From positions 930,001 to 994,000 of the forward strand of contig NZ_JAUSYB010000001.1 in assembly GCF_030816505.1 (NCBI RefSeq): a stretch of 64,000 nt of DNA, read 5' to 3'. Below, in pieces: positions 37,063 through 46,162 of the stretch. Below the pieces are notes generated by a model. The model did not search any database and was not told the DNA's origin. It saw nothing but the letters and a program-made list of their open reading frames with translations. The DNA is from Microbacterium sp. W4I20 (GTDB lineage: Bacteria; Actinomycetota; Actinomycetes; Actinomycetales; Microbacteriaceae). Within the stretch, counting starts at the first letter, position 1. Each line of letters begins with the position of its first letter. The translations under genes were made by a program, and so were the position numbers.

Positions 37063-38944
37063 CCCGGTAGAGGACGGCATCTCCGACGCGGTCCTCCTCG
37101 GTCAGGATCGGTGACCGCGCGAGATCGTGCAGGCCGTCGTAGGTCGTGTAGTGGTTCTTGAACAGCACGGTCTCGCCGAAGTCGAGTGCATGAGTCACGC
37201 CGAGTCGTTCAATGGCATCGCACACGCTGGCGCTGCCGTCGGCCAGGTACCGCGCGAGTGTCGAGGCATCACTTCCGTATCGTCCGGTCACGTGGGGGAA
37301 CACCACCGCGTGGCCGGTGTAGGAGTACAGAAGCCCTGCGCCGGTGAGCGGGTCGCCGATGACGAGGCTGTCGTCCGGCAGCTCCTCGTCGATCTTCTCG
37401 AAGAGTGCCGCTTCATCGGGCGACAATCCCTGAGACGCCTCTCCGAACTGGAAGCTCACGCCGCGCATGTAGCCCAGGTCGTTGCGCAGCGCCAGCAGAT
37501 GGGTCGCGCCGGCGACGGCCAGCACTGCCACCATCGCGATCACTGCACGGCGATGACCCGCCGTCCACCGACGACGAAGCCAGTCCATCACCACCGCGGC
37601 CCCGAGCGCCGCGAGAGGGAGCCCCCAGATCGCGATCAGCGCGCCGACACGCGTCGTGTCGTCGTACCAGATGCCGACGAACGCACTGCGTACCGACAAG
37701 AGCGGAAACCACGCCGCCATCAGGAAGAAGAAGATGCTCACGGCGTAGGAGGCGAGGATCCACCAGGTCCGATCCTTCACCAGCCGCCAGATTCCGATGC
37801 CGGCGAGGGGGCCGAGGAGCAGGCCCGCCGCGCGGCCGACAGGGCTGAGGAAGGCGACCTCGCCCACAGCTTGCGCCATGGACGCCGTCGGTCGCCATTC
37901 ATTGGTGGTGACGTTCGCCGCGATCCAGACGGCTCCGAGCGCTGCCAGCCCGACCACGACGGCGATGGCCATCACCACACGGGTGGCGACTCCGCCGGCA
38001 CGCGCCGTGAGCCACGCGCGCCAGATCAGATACGGGACGAGCAAGGCGATCGCCCCCAGCAGGGCCGACGGATGGGCGAGCGCCACGGCGCCGGCAGCGG
38101 CGACCGCGACGAGGATGCGCAGCGTCCGTTCCGACCAGCGGAGTCCCGCCTCGAACGCGATCACGACGGCGGCGAGGAGGATCGGGATGAGGGCTGTTCC
38201 CAGCAGGTTGGGGTAGAGCACACCCCAGTTCAGGAATCCAAGCGGGAAGACGCTGAATCCGAGACCCACCACGGGAGCCCAGGCTGCGGCAGACGGCCTG
38301 CTGGGGAAGACCACCGCAGTGAGCGCCGCGAGACCGAGGGACCACACGACCGCGATGACCACCACGGTCGTGACGTTGGTCGCCGCCACGATGCTTCCCG
38401 CGACCGGCACCAGGAGAGCGACGATCGCGTGCCAGAGAGTCGGATAGAACGAGGTGTCGGTCTGGGGCACCACCATCGTCATGTGCAGTGGTGAGGCGTT
38501 TCCGGTGGCTGTGATGAACTCGACCGCATTCAGATGGAAGAGCCCGTCGTACAGCTGCGTGGGGTTGTCCGGGTCGCCGATCCCGAACGCGACGATGACG
38601 ACCCACGCGACGAATGCCGCCGCCACACCGATCCACACGCCGGAGCGCTGACCGATCGCGGCCGGCGGCGGGACGACGGCACGCCGGCCGAGCAGGTGCA
38701 ATGCTCCCGCGATGATCCAGACCGCGACCGCGACGACGACGACGGGCAGCAGACTCCAGCGCATTCCCAGCAGCGGCGCCACCAGGGTCGCCGCGCCGAG
38801 CACGCTGAGGGAGACACCGACCGCCGCAGCGACCCGCACGACACCGCGGACTCCACGCAGCGCCAGTCCGACGGGCAGGCCGGGGACGACCAGGATCGCG
38901 AGAGTGGCGGCGAGCGCCGGCACCTGTCCGATCCAGTCGATCAC
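37046..38944 (-). CDS. DUF6541-like polytopic membrane protein
   Basis: A 632-residue protein with about 13 transmembrane segments and a C-terminal extracytoplasmic region of ~120 residues (from about 505). The size, a long second loop (GDPDNPTQLYDGLFHLNAVEFITATGNASPLHM) and the tail GHAVVFPHVTGRYGSDASTLARYLADG resemble the DUF6541 family, which looks like GT-C membrane glycosyltransferases or polymerases of actinobacterial glycan loci. No catalytic residues can be assigned with confidence. GTG 38944 overlaps the ABC ATPase stop (GTGA). Confidence 0.7.
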   Translation of the reverse strand: MIDWIGQVPALAATLAILVVPGLPVGLALRGVRGVVRVAAAVGVSLSVLGAATLVAPLLGMRWSLLPVVVVAVAVWIIAGALHLLGRRAVVPPPAAIGQRSGVWIGVAAAFVAWVVIVAFGIGDPDNPTQLYDGLFHLNAVEFITATGNASPLHMTMVVPQTDTSFYPTLWHAIVALLVPVAGSIVAATNVTTVVVIAVVWSLGLAALTAVVFPSRPSAAAWAPVVGLGFSVFPLGFLNWGVLYPNLLGTALIPILLAAVVIAFEAGLRWSERTLRILVAVAAAGAVALAHPSALLGAIALLVPYLIWRAWLTARAGGVATRVVMAIAVVVGLAALGAVWIAANVTTNEWRPTASMAQAVGEVAFLSPVGRAAGLLLGPLAGIGIWRLVKDRTWWILASYAVSIFFFLMAAWFPLLSVRSAFVGIWYDDTTRVGALIAIWGLPLAALGAAVVMDWLRRRWTAGHRRAVIAMVAVLAVAGATHLLALRNDLGYMRGVSFQFGEASQGLSPDEAALFEKIDEELPDDSLVIGDPLTGAGLLYSYTGHAVVFPHVTGRYGSDASTLARYLADGSASVCDAIERLGVTHALDFGETVLFKNHYTTYDGLHDLARSPILTEEDRVGDAVLYRVTGCE

Positions 38945-39678
38945 GCGTCCACCAGGGCGATGGCGCCCTCGACCTCACCGTCGTAGACGACCTGGCCCTT
39001 GTTGATCACGATGCCGCGGTTGCACAGCTCCCGCACCATCTCCATGTCATGGCTGACAACCACGAGGGTCTTGCCCTCGGCGATGAGTTCCTCGAACTTC
39101 AGGCGGCACTTCTCCCGGAACGGCGCGTCGCCCACCGAGAGGATCTCGTCGACGAGCAGCACGTCGAGCTCGACGTGGATCGCGACGGAGAAAGCCAGCC
39201 GCATGAACATCCCAGAGGAGTAGTGCTTGACCTCCTGGTCGATGAACTGCTCGATCTCGCTGAATGCCACGATCTCGTCGTAGCGCGCCTCGATCTCGTG
39301 CCTCTTCATGCCCAGGATCGCCGCGTTGAGGAACACGTTCTCGCGCCCGGAGAGCTCCGGGTGGAAACCCGCACCCACCTCGATGAGTCCTGCGACGCGG
39401 CCGCGGGTCAAGACCTGACCGTCGTCCGGCTCCATGACACCCGAGATGAGCTTGAGCAGGGTCGACTTCCCCGACCCGTTGAAGCCGAGGATCGCGACCG
39501 ACTCCCCCTCGCCGATCACGACGTCCACGCCCTTGAGCGCTTCGAACTGGCTCGTGAGCTTGCGTCGCTTGATCCAGGACACGACCGTGTCCTTGAGGGA
39601 GAACGCGTGATTGAGGGTGAAGCGCTTGCGCACCCCGTCGATGATGATGCTCGGTTTGATGGCCGTCTGCTCGCTCAT
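38941..39678 (-). CDS. second ABC-2 polysaccharide exporter, ATP-binding subunit (Wzt/TagH-like)
   Basis: A 245-residue ATPase: Walker A LGFNGSGKST, GLIEVGAGFHPELSGRENVFLNAAILGM, signature HYSSGMFMRLAFSVAIH, Walker B DVLLVDEILSVGD and switch His in VVVSHDMEMV. These are the marks of O-antigen and teichoic acid exporters. It has no C-terminal carbohydrate-binding domain. It is distinct from the 15522 ATPase in sequence, so the cell encodes two polymer exporters within 25 kb. It is coupled by ATGA to the permease and by GTGA to the DUF6541 gene. Confidence 0.88.
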   Translation of the reverse strand: MSEQTAIKPSIIIDGVRKRFTLNHAFSLKDTVVSWIKRRKLTSQFEALKGVDVVIGEGESVAILGFNGSGKSTLLKLISGVMEPDDGQVLTRGRVAGLIEVGAGFHPELSGRENVFLNAAILGMKRHEIEARYDEIVAFSEIEQFIDQEVKHYSSGMFMRLAFSVAIHVELDVLLVDEILSVGDAPFREKCRLKFEELIAEGKTLVVVSHDMEMVRELCNRGIVINKGQVVYDGEVEGAIALVDA

Positions 39679-40625
39679 AGGTCTTGCGCGAACCTTCCCT
39701 CGAGACGTCGGAAGACGAACTGACCGAACAGCAGCGTGGCGACCGCGATCAGGAACGTCCAGAGTGTGTTCCATGCAAGGCCGGGCGGGACGGCGATCAT
39801 CGCCTCTCCGACATAGCCGGACGCGGAGACCATGCCCTCGGTGGCGGGGCGCCAGAACGCATAGTGGAAGAGCTCCACTCCCTGAGTGATCGGGTTGAGC
39901 ATGTAGAGCTCGACGATCCACTGCGGCCAGCCGAGGCGGTCGACGATCGCGTCCTGCACCTGAGTCCAGGCGTAGAGGACGGGCGACGCCCACGTCGCGA
40001 GGAGAAGAAGCAGCTCGACGATGTTCTCGGCGTCGCGGAAGCGCACGTTGACCGCGCCGAAGAAGAGCCCGAGCCCGAGGCTGAAGACCATCACGATGAT
40101 CATGCCCGCGAGAATCGCCAGCACCGACAGGATCGAGACGTGCGCGATCCACCCCATCAGCAGGCAGACGATGAGCAGTAGTCCGACCTGGGGAAGGAAG
40201 TGGACGAACGCGACGATCACAGCTGACACGGCGAAGAGCTGGCGCGGGAGGAACACCTTGCGCACCAGCGGGGCGTTCCCGACGATCGACGATGTCGCGT
40301 TCTTGAACCCCTCGGAGAAGAGATTGATCATGACGATGCCGGAGAACAGGTACACCGCATAGTTGGGAAGGCCTCGGTCGAGGTCCATGAAGATCCCGAG
40401 GACCACCCAGAAGACGAGGAATTGCGCGGCGGGTCGGACATACGACCAGGTCCAACCGAGCACCGAGTTGCGGTAGCGCGTCGTGACGCCGGTGCGCACC
40501 AGCAGGTTCAGCAGATAGCGCCAGCGCACGATATCGATCAGGCCCCGGCTCTTTCCCGGGGTGTCGAAGTCGGAACGCGGGACGGCGGCGAAAAGATCTC
40601 GGGTTACAGTCACAGGCCCACTCAT
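39675..40625 (-). CDS. second ABC-2 polysaccharide exporter, permease subunit
   Basis: A 316-residue permease with an N-terminal cytoplasmic extension (~45 residues, absent from the 16256 permease), then VRTGVTTRYRNSVLGWTWSYVRPAAQFLVFWVVLG, KNATSSIVGNAPLVRKVFLPRQL and six hydrophobic segments. A TAAACT hexamer at 40662-40667 (minus strand) could start a message with a ~30-nt leader. The legionaminate operon ends 91 bp upstream, so the exported polymer may contain that sugar; this is inference. Confidence 0.87.
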   Translation of the reverse strand: MSGPVTVTRDLFAAVPRSDFDTPGKSRGLIDIVRWRYLLNLLVRTGVTTRYRNSVLGWTWSYVRPAAQFLVFWVVLGIFMDLDRGLPNYAVYLFSGIVMINLFSEGFKNATSSIVGNAPLVRKVFLPRQLFAVSAVIVAFVHFLPQVGLLLIVCLLMGWIAHVSILSVLAILAGMIIVMVFSLGLGLFFGAVNVRFRDAENIVELLLLLATWASPVLYAWTQVQDAIVDRLGWPQWIVELYMLNPITQGVELFHYAFWRPATEGMVSASGYVGEAMIAVPPGLAWNTLWTFLIAVATLLFGQFVFRRLEGRFAQDL

Positions 40626-40716
40626 TCGGCGACGGCGACGGGGGCCGCCTCGGTGATGCTCAGTTTACGACACCCGACCTGAAGGCTCGGGTAATGACCA
40701 CGCTCGTCCGCCGTCG

Positions 40717-42156
40717 TCACGGTCCGAGCCGCGGGAGAAGCTCGCCGAGCCATCGGCGGTAGCCGGCGACCGAATCCGGCGCCCATAGCGCCGGATCGGG
40801 CTCCCCGACGACAACTCCCCCGTCGGCGAGCGCGTGAATCCGCCCCGCTGCCTCGACGGCCGTGCGGACGCGCGTCCCGAACGCATCGCCGACGATGGTG
40901 GAGGCGAAGGAGTTCTCGCGCGCGATCACCTCGCATCCGAAGGCAGCGGCTTCGAAGAGGACCGTGCTCGCGACGCCGACCACGGCTCGCGTTTCAGCGA
41001 GCGAGTCGTATACGTCCGGATTCCGGTCGATGGCGATGCCGGAGTGTGCGGCGATCGCCGGATACCGCTCCGCGACTGCTGCGGACTCCGCGGGATGCGG
41101 GCGGAAGACCACGCTCCACGCCTCATGCAGAGCCCCGCGAAGCTCCGTCACGAACCGGTCCGTCTCTTCGGGGTCGGCGCGGGAGGAGATCACGAGGAGC
41201 TGACGACGTCGGACCGAGGGAGCCGATCGGGCCACCTCTTCCAGGTGAGGCTTCCCGATGGCCGTCGTCTTCGCCGGCAGGCGCAGGCCTTCGGACCAGA
41301 ACTCGCCGAACGTCAGAAGTTCGTCCGGAAGTGCGCGCCGGAGCGAGGCGTCCTCGAACGCGCGGCCGTAGTTGTAAGCGGCGTGGGAGGGGCCGATCCA
41401 ACCGTGCTGCGGTTCGACGACGTAGGCGCCTGCATCCTTGAACACGCCGACCGCCTCGCCGTTGTACGTGTAGGAGGCAGTGTCCATGATCACCAACCGG
41501 GGCCGCACGCGACGCACCACGCGACGCAGGGAGGCGAGCTCGTGAGGGCGGTGCGCCTCGGTTCGAAGCACGCGAGCGCGGAGCGGCACGAGCTGCGCGG
41601 GCTGCAGCCCGAGCTCTTCCGCGAAGAACGCGAGGAGGCGGTCGACGGTCTGGACGGTCTCGACCGGAGGCACGTACCTGCGAGCCCACAGCCGCGCCCG
41701 CGCGGTGGCACCCTCCATGCTGAGCGTCGGCGAGAACGAGGGAACGCCCATCGCGGTCGGCAGCGGGCGTCGTTGGATCACGAGCGCATCGTCGGTCGAC
41801 TCCGCGAAAGACTCGACGAGCCAGTTCCGGGCGCGTCCACCGCGGGGTGCCAGGGTTCCGCCACCCACGTAGAAGATCACGTCGTGTCGGCGCGCGCGCT
41901 GGACTGCGTCCCAGCGATTCGGCAAGAAGGCTTTCGCCAGCCGCGTCAGTTCTCCTCGTCGGGTCCAGTTGTCGCTGGCCACCGCGACGCTGCCGGTGCT
42001 CTCCTCGGAGAGCATCCAGCCCAATTGCATCCGCACCTGCGCCCAGAACGGCACGGTCGCTCCCGGAAGCGCCTCGAACAGTTCCCGTGGAGCAGCGTCC
42101 TCCAGATCAAGGATTTTCTGAGTAGCCGCCGTCGTGCGGAGCGAAGAGCTGCTCAC
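40717..42156 (-). CDS. putative GT-B glycosyltransferase, candidate nonulosonate transferase
   Basis: A 479-residue soluble protein, family not recognised with confidence. The C-terminal half looks like a GT-B donor domain: VVEPQHGWIGPSHAAYNYG (a QHG turn as in capsule and polysialic acid transferases), QLLVISSRADPEETDRFV, SVVFRPHPAE, DRNPDVYDSLAETRAVVGVASTVLFEAAAFGCEVIA. The last resembles the C-terminal segment of Kdo/sialyl capsule enzymes. GTG 42156 overlaps the CMP-sugar synthetase stop (GTGA), so it is chosen over GTG 42183. As the last gene of the legionaminate operon, it is the obvious candidate for using the CMP-sugar. Confidence 0.65.
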   Translation of the reverse strand: MSSSSLRTTAATQKILDLEDAAPRELFEALPGATVPFWAQVRMQLGWMLSEESTGSVAVASDNWTRRGELTRLAKAFLPNRWDAVQRARRHDVIFYVGGGTLAPRGGRARNWLVESFAESTDDALVIQRRPLPTAMGVPSFSPTLSMEGATARARLWARRYVPPVETVQTVDRLLAFFAEELGLQPAQLVPLRARVLRTEAHRPHELASLRRVVRRVRPRLVIMDTASYTYNGEAVGVFKDAGAYVVEPQHGWIGPSHAAYNYGRAFEDASLRRALPDELLTFGEFWSEGLRLPAKTTAIGKPHLEEVARSAPSVRRRQLLVISSRADPEETDRFVTELRGALHEAWSVVFRPHPAESAAVAERYPAIAAHSGIAIDRNPDVYDSLAETRAVVGVASTVLFEAAAFGCEVIARENSFASTIVGDAFGTRVRTAVEAAGRIHALADGGVVVGEPDPALWAPDSVAGYRRWLGELLPRLGP

Positions 42157-42851
42157 AGATCGACTCGCTGCGCCATGAGCCACTCGACGATGCGGAAGTC
42201 GAACTCGCTGTCGACGTCGATCGAGCGGTCCGACGGCATCTCATAGAGGATCGTGGAGGGGAAGAAGACGACCTGATCATCAAGAAGCGACTCGCGACGC
42301 CAGACGTAGATGGATCCGTTCATATCGAAGCAGCGAGGCGCGTCCTGACGCCGGAGAACGGCGTCGTCGGGCTTCTTGCTTACTCCGACCGTGCCGTCGG
42401 AATGCTCCTCGACGAGGTTGAAGTAGGGGTTGCGGCGAGCTTCTGCTCCGGTGATGAGCGACTCGACATCGGCGGCCTCGAACATCGCGACCGCCGCGCG
42501 GATGTCATCGACGGTGCGGAGAGGGCTCGTGGCGTCGAGATCCACGCACACGTCGTACCGGCTGCCGGTGCGCTTTTCCGTCGAGCGGACCGCATGTGCG
42601 ATCGCGGAAACCTTGCCGGCGGTGTCCGTCGCCATCTCGGGCGGCCTGCGGACGACACCCGTCGCGCCGAAGCTCGGTGCGAGATCGAGAATCTCCTCGG
42701 AGTCGCTGGACACCACGATCTCGTCGAACAGGCCCGTGGCTACGGCCTGAGCGACCGAGTGCCCGAAGAGCGGACGTCCGGCCACGATGCGGAGGTTCTT
42801 CCCCGGGACCCCCTTCGACCCCGCGCGGACCGTGATCGTGCAGATCCTCAT
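42153..42851 (-). CDS. legF: CMP-nonulosonate cytidylyltransferase (LegF/NeuA-like)
   Basis: A 232-residue CMP-acylneuraminate synthetase family enzyme: TVRAGSKGVPGKNLR (CTP-binding P-loop-like motif at 8-21), FDEIVVSSDSEEIL, LDATSPLRTVDDIRAAV, CFDMNGSIYVWRRESLL and a C-terminal DVDSEFDFRIVEWLM with the metal-binding Asp pair. It would activate a nonulosonic acid as the CMP-sugar. LegF rather than NeuA is favoured by the legB, legC and ptmE neighbours. It overlaps the PtmE-like gene by ATGA. Confidence 0.85.
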   Translation of the reverse strand: MRICTITVRAGSKGVPGKNLRIVAGRPLFGHSVAQAVATGLFDEIVVSSDSEEILDLAPSFGATGVVRRPPEMATDTAGKVSAIAHAVRSTEKRTGSRYDVCVDLDATSPLRTVDDIRAAVAMFEAADVESLITGAEARRNPYFNLVEEHSDGTVGVSKKPDDAVLRRQDAPRCFDMNGSIYVWRRESLLDDQVVFFPSTILYEMPSDRSIDVDSEFDFRIVEWLMAQRVDL

Positions 42852-43894
42852 CGTCGTCTCCGTTCCCACGCCTGACGGGCGCGCTCGAGGTCCTCCGGGC
42901 GGCCCACGTCGATCCACTCCTCGTGGATCTCGAATGCTCCGACACGCCGACCGTCATCCATGAGCCGGCCGAGCAGCGTCGGCATGTCGCAGTACTCGTC
43001 GGCCGCGAGCGTCTCGAGTGCTACGGGCTCGAGCACGTAGATGCCCGCGCTGACGAGCTCGCTGTGATACGGCTTCTCGGCGAGCGCGATCACGTCATCG
43101 CCTTCTCGCCTGATGACTCCGAAGGGTATCTCGAACCCGTACTCGCGAGCGCCGATCGTCGCTGCCGCCCCCGTGCCCTCGTGGAAGGTGAGCATCCGGC
43201 GGAGGTCGACCTGCGTGAGGAGGTCGGAGTTCATCACGACGAACGGCACCTCGATCGCGTCTCGCAGCTGGGCCAGCGCTCCGGCAGTGCCCAACGGCGC
43301 GGGCTCATGGAGGTAGGTGATCTCGAGATCCAGCGCCGTACCCTCGCCGAGGTGCTCCTCGATGAGGTGACCGAGGTGATTCACTGAGACGTGGACCCGA
43401 CGGAACCCTTGATCGTGCAGGCGTCCCAGGATGATGTCGATCATCGGCACATCGCCGAGCGGCACGAGCGGCTTCGGGATGTCCTTCGTGATCGGGTACA
43501 GGCGCTGACCTCGCCCGCCCGCCATCAGCACGACGGGGGTCTCGAGCGGAGTCGCGATGCGCCCTTGCTCTCCCACGACGTCGATCATCCGCCCTTCGCC
43601 GTCTACCACGGCCACCACTCGGATGCCGCGACGCGACTTGAGCGCATCGACGTGCTCCTGGCTGGCCGTCAGAGAGACCGTGGCAGGCTCGCGATTCATG
43701 ATGCCTCCGACGCTGTCCTCGAGCGCGGATCCGGAGAGGAGGCCCCGGCGGATGTCACCGTCGCTCACTGCGCCTACGAGGCGTCCTGCGGCATCCTCCA
43801 CGAAGACCACCTGGAGTCCGCCCCGATCGAGCTGCATGAGGGCCGTTCGGATGCTCGTATCCGGGCCGATGACGAGCACCTGCCTGTCAATCAT
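42848..43894 (-). CDS. ptmE: CBS-domain sugar-1-phosphate nucleotidyltransferase (PtmE-like)
   Basis: A 348-residue fusion: two N-terminal CBS domains (about 1-115; LVIGPDTSIRTALMQLDRGGLQVVFV, LVGAVSDGDIRRGLLSG) and a nucleotidyltransferase domain with LMAGGRGQRLYPITKDIPKPLVPLG at 123-147. The order matches PtmE, which makes GDP-glucosamine, the unusual GDP-linked precursor of legionaminic acid in Campylobacter. CBS domains usually sense adenine nucleotides. It overlaps legI by 8 bp. The guanylyl preference is inferred from family and context. Confidence 0.85.
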   Translation of the reverse strand: MIDRQVLVIGPDTSIRTALMQLDRGGLQVVFVEDAAGRLVGAVSDGDIRRGLLSGSALEDSVGGIMNREPATVSLTASQEHVDALKSRRGIRVVAVVDGEGRMIDVVGEQGRIATPLETPVVLMAGGRGQRLYPITKDIPKPLVPLGDVPMIDIILGRLHDQGFRRVHVSVNHLGHLIEEHLGEGTALDLEITYLHEPAPLGTAGALAQLRDAIEVPFVVMNSDLLTQVDLRRMLTFHEGTGAAATIGAREYGFEIPFGVIRREGDDVIALAEKPYHSELVSAGIYVLEPVALETLAADEYCDMPTLLGRLMDDGRRVGAFEIHEEWIDVGRPEDLERARQAWERRRR

Positions 43895-45002
43895 GTCCGC
43901 CTGTCCTCTTGTCGATGAGTTCTCCCCGTCGGTAGGAACGCGTCGCCGGTGCGCCGACCACGTCCCAGTAATCGAAGGTCGTCCGACCCGACGCGGGACG
44001 GAAGCACGCCACGGCTGCCTCCGTCACGATGTCGCCCTCAGCGATCTCCCTCGCCGCCACCAGGCTGCGCCGGACGACGGCACGGTTGCCCTCCTCGACG
44101 GGCTGGCACCGCTTCTCAGCCGACCCCAGCATGACCGGTACTCGTCGGAGGTCGGCCACGTAGGCGCGCAGACCGTCGGGATCGAGGGAAGCGGCGTGAT
44201 CCGGGCCCTCAGCCTTCACATCGAAGGTGAAGTGCTTCTCGACCACCACCGCGCCGAGGCCCACCGCGAGGACCGAAGCGAGCGAGCCGAGGGAGTGGTC
44301 CGAGTAGCCGACACGATGACCGAAGGTCGAAGCGATCGTCTGCATTGCTTGGAGATTCAGATGCGCGTCGGCGGCTGGGTATTCGGTCGTGCAGTGCAAG
44401 ATCGTGACGTGCTGGGAGAACTCGAGACGAGCATCGCGTCGGCTCCACGCCTGGTCCAGGACCTCCTCGGTGATACGAGAAGAAGTGTCCAGAATCCCGT
44501 TCGCCTGCGCCAGACCAGCGGCGATGAAGCGCAGCGCACGCTCGATCTCGGGCATTTCTGCCATCCCGGTGGAGAGGATCACGGGCAGTCCGGTGCGCCC
44601 CGCCGCGACCAGCAGGGGCACGAACGTGAGGTCGCCCGAGGCGATCTTGACCATCGGAATCCCCAGTTCGGCGACGAGGAAGTCGAGACCCGCGACATCG
44701 AACGCGGTGGAGAGGAACTGGATGCCTTGTGCGTCGCAGCGCTCGCGAAGCTCGCGGAACTCCTCCCGGCTCAGTTCGAGCTGACGCAGCAGGTCGTGCT
44801 GGGAGCGGCTGTCGTCCTCCGAAGTCCGCTGATAGTCGGCGAGCGCCGCAGTATCCAGGGCGAGATTGTCGGCCGAGAAGGTCTGGAACTTGACCGCGTC
44901 CGCGCCGGCGGAGGCGGCGAGGTCGATCAGCTCTTTGGCGGTGGCAAGGGAGCCGTTGTGATTCACGCCGGCTTCGGCGATGACGAAGACACCATCGGTC
45001 AT
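43887..45002 (-). CDS. legI: N,N'-diacetyllegionaminate synthase (NeuB family)
   Basis: A 371-residue nonulosonate synthase: NeuB TIM barrel (IAEAGVNHNGSLATAKELIDLAASAGADAVKFQTF, STAFDVAGLDFL, KIASGDLTFVPLLV, ILSTGMAEMPEIERAL, YSDHSLGS, EKHFTFDVKAEGPDHAASLDPDGLRAYV) and a C-terminal antifreeze-like SAF domain (about 305-371). It condenses a 6-carbon amino sugar with phosphoenolpyruvate to the 9-carbon acid. NeuB, LegI and PseI cannot be separated by eye; the legB/legC/ptmE context favours LegI. Confidence 0.85.
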   Translation of the reverse strand: MTDGVFVIAEAGVNHNGSLATAKELIDLAASAGADAVKFQTFSADNLALDTAALADYQRTSEDDSRSQHDLLRQLELSREEFRELRERCDAQGIQFLSTAFDVAGLDFLVAELGIPMVKIASGDLTFVPLLVAAGRTGLPVILSTGMAEMPEIERALRFIAAGLAQANGILDTSSRITEEVLDQAWSRRDARLEFSQHVTILHCTTEYPAADAHLNLQAMQTIASTFGHRVGYSDHSLGSLASVLAVGLGAVVVEKHFTFDVKAEGPDHAASLDPDGLRAYVADLRRVPVMLGSAEKRCQPVEEGNRAVVRRSLVAAREIAEGDIVTEAAVACFRPASGRTTFDYWDVVGAPATRSYRRGELIDKRTGGHD

Positions 45003-46162
45003 GAGTGCGGCTTCTCCTCGAGGTCGTGGAATCTTTTCCGGGGCGGTCGCGGGATGGCGGAATCGCGCAGAGTCTGTGTGGTGAGCGCTGCGAAACCCGG
45101 CCCGCCGAAGATCGCCGTGCCCTCGACGCTCGCCGGGCTGCTGATCGCAACGCGCACGGCATCAGCGATGGCGCCGCGGTCCGGCGACGGCGAGGCGACG
45201 CTCGCGGAGACCGGCCGCCCCTTCTGCCGGTCGCCGATCAGAACGGACGGAATGCCGAGAACCGGCGCCTCCAGCACCGTGCTGGAAGAGTTCCCGGCGA
45301 CGACCGCCGCGGCCGCCATCACGCTCAGATAGGCGACCTGGCCGAAGGATTCGACGAAGTCCACCCGCTCGGGGTGCGCGGCCACGAACTCCCCGATCCG
45401 GCGACGGACATCCGCAGTGCCGATGTCTGAGTTCGATCCGGTGATGACGATATGCAGGCCGTCGACGTCGAGGAGCCCCGCTAGGAGCTCGTCGAGAAGC
45501 ACCTCGGGAGACTCGACGTCCATGACCGCGGGGTGGAACGTCACGAGAGCCGTCTGCTTCGGAAGTCGGATGCCGAATCTTGCAGCGACCTGCTCGCGCG
45601 GGAGCAGCTCGAGCGCATTCAGCGCGTCGACGATCGGCGCACCGTGGAAGTGCACACGCCCCGGTTCCTCGCCGAGTTGGATCACCCGGCGCCGGTGGTC
45701 CTCGGTAGAGGTGAAATGCAGATAGGCCATCTTTGTCAGGGAGTGACGCAGCGCATCGTCCATGGCCCCTTCGGTGAGTTCTCCGCCGTGGATGTGGGCG
45801 ATCGGGATGGAGAGGATCGTAGCGGCCGCCGCGGCAGCGAATGCCTCGAGCCGGTCGCCGAGGACGACGAGGACATCCGGTTCGAGCTCGATCAGAGCCT
45901 CGGCATAGCGCGGAAGAGCCCTCCCCACGTCGGCGGCCACCGCACTCCGGGTGTCCGCCTCCGACCAGATCGGAACGGAAGCGGCGATCGGCAGACCGTC
46001 CGCCACGATCTCGGTCTCGGTGCGCCCGAACGCATCAATCAGATGCGTGCCCGTCACGATGATGCGGAGGTCGAGCTCCGGGTCCGCATCGATCTCGCGC
46101 AGCAGCCCCCGGAGCAGACCATAGTCGGCGCGGGTACCGGTGAGAACCGCGACCCTCCTCAT
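44999..46162 (-). CDS. legG: hydrolysing nucleotide-sugar 2-epimerase (LegG/NeuC-like)
   Basis: A 387-residue GT-B-fold enzyme with GTRADYG at 9-15, the hallmark of the hydrolysing NeuC/LegG branch, then LVVLGDRLEAFAAAAAATILSIPIAHIHGGELTEGAMDDALRHSLTKMAYLHFTS and AVVAGNSSSTVLEAPVLGIPSVLIGDRQKGRP. It releases the nucleotide and inverts C2 to give the 6-carbon substrate of the synthase. ATG 46162 overlaps legC by ATGA, and its own stop overlaps legI by ATGA. Confidence 0.87.
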   Translation of the reverse strand: MRRVAVLTGTRADYGLLRGLLREIDADPELDLRIIVTGTHLIDAFGRTETEIVADGLPIAASVPIWSEADTRSAVAADVGRALPRYAEALIELEPDVLVVLGDRLEAFAAAAAATILSIPIAHIHGGELTEGAMDDALRHSLTKMAYLHFTSTEDHRRRVIQLGEEPGRVHFHGAPIVDALNALELLPREQVAARFGIRLPKQTALVTFHPAVMDVESPEVLLDELLAGLLDVDGLHIVITGSNSDIGTADVRRRIGEFVAAHPERVDFVESFGQVAYLSVMAAAAVVAGNSSSTVLEAPVLGIPSVLIGDRQKGRPVSASVASPSPDRGAIADAVRVAISSPASVEGTAIFGGPGFAALTTQTLRDSAIPRPPRKRFHDLEEKPHS

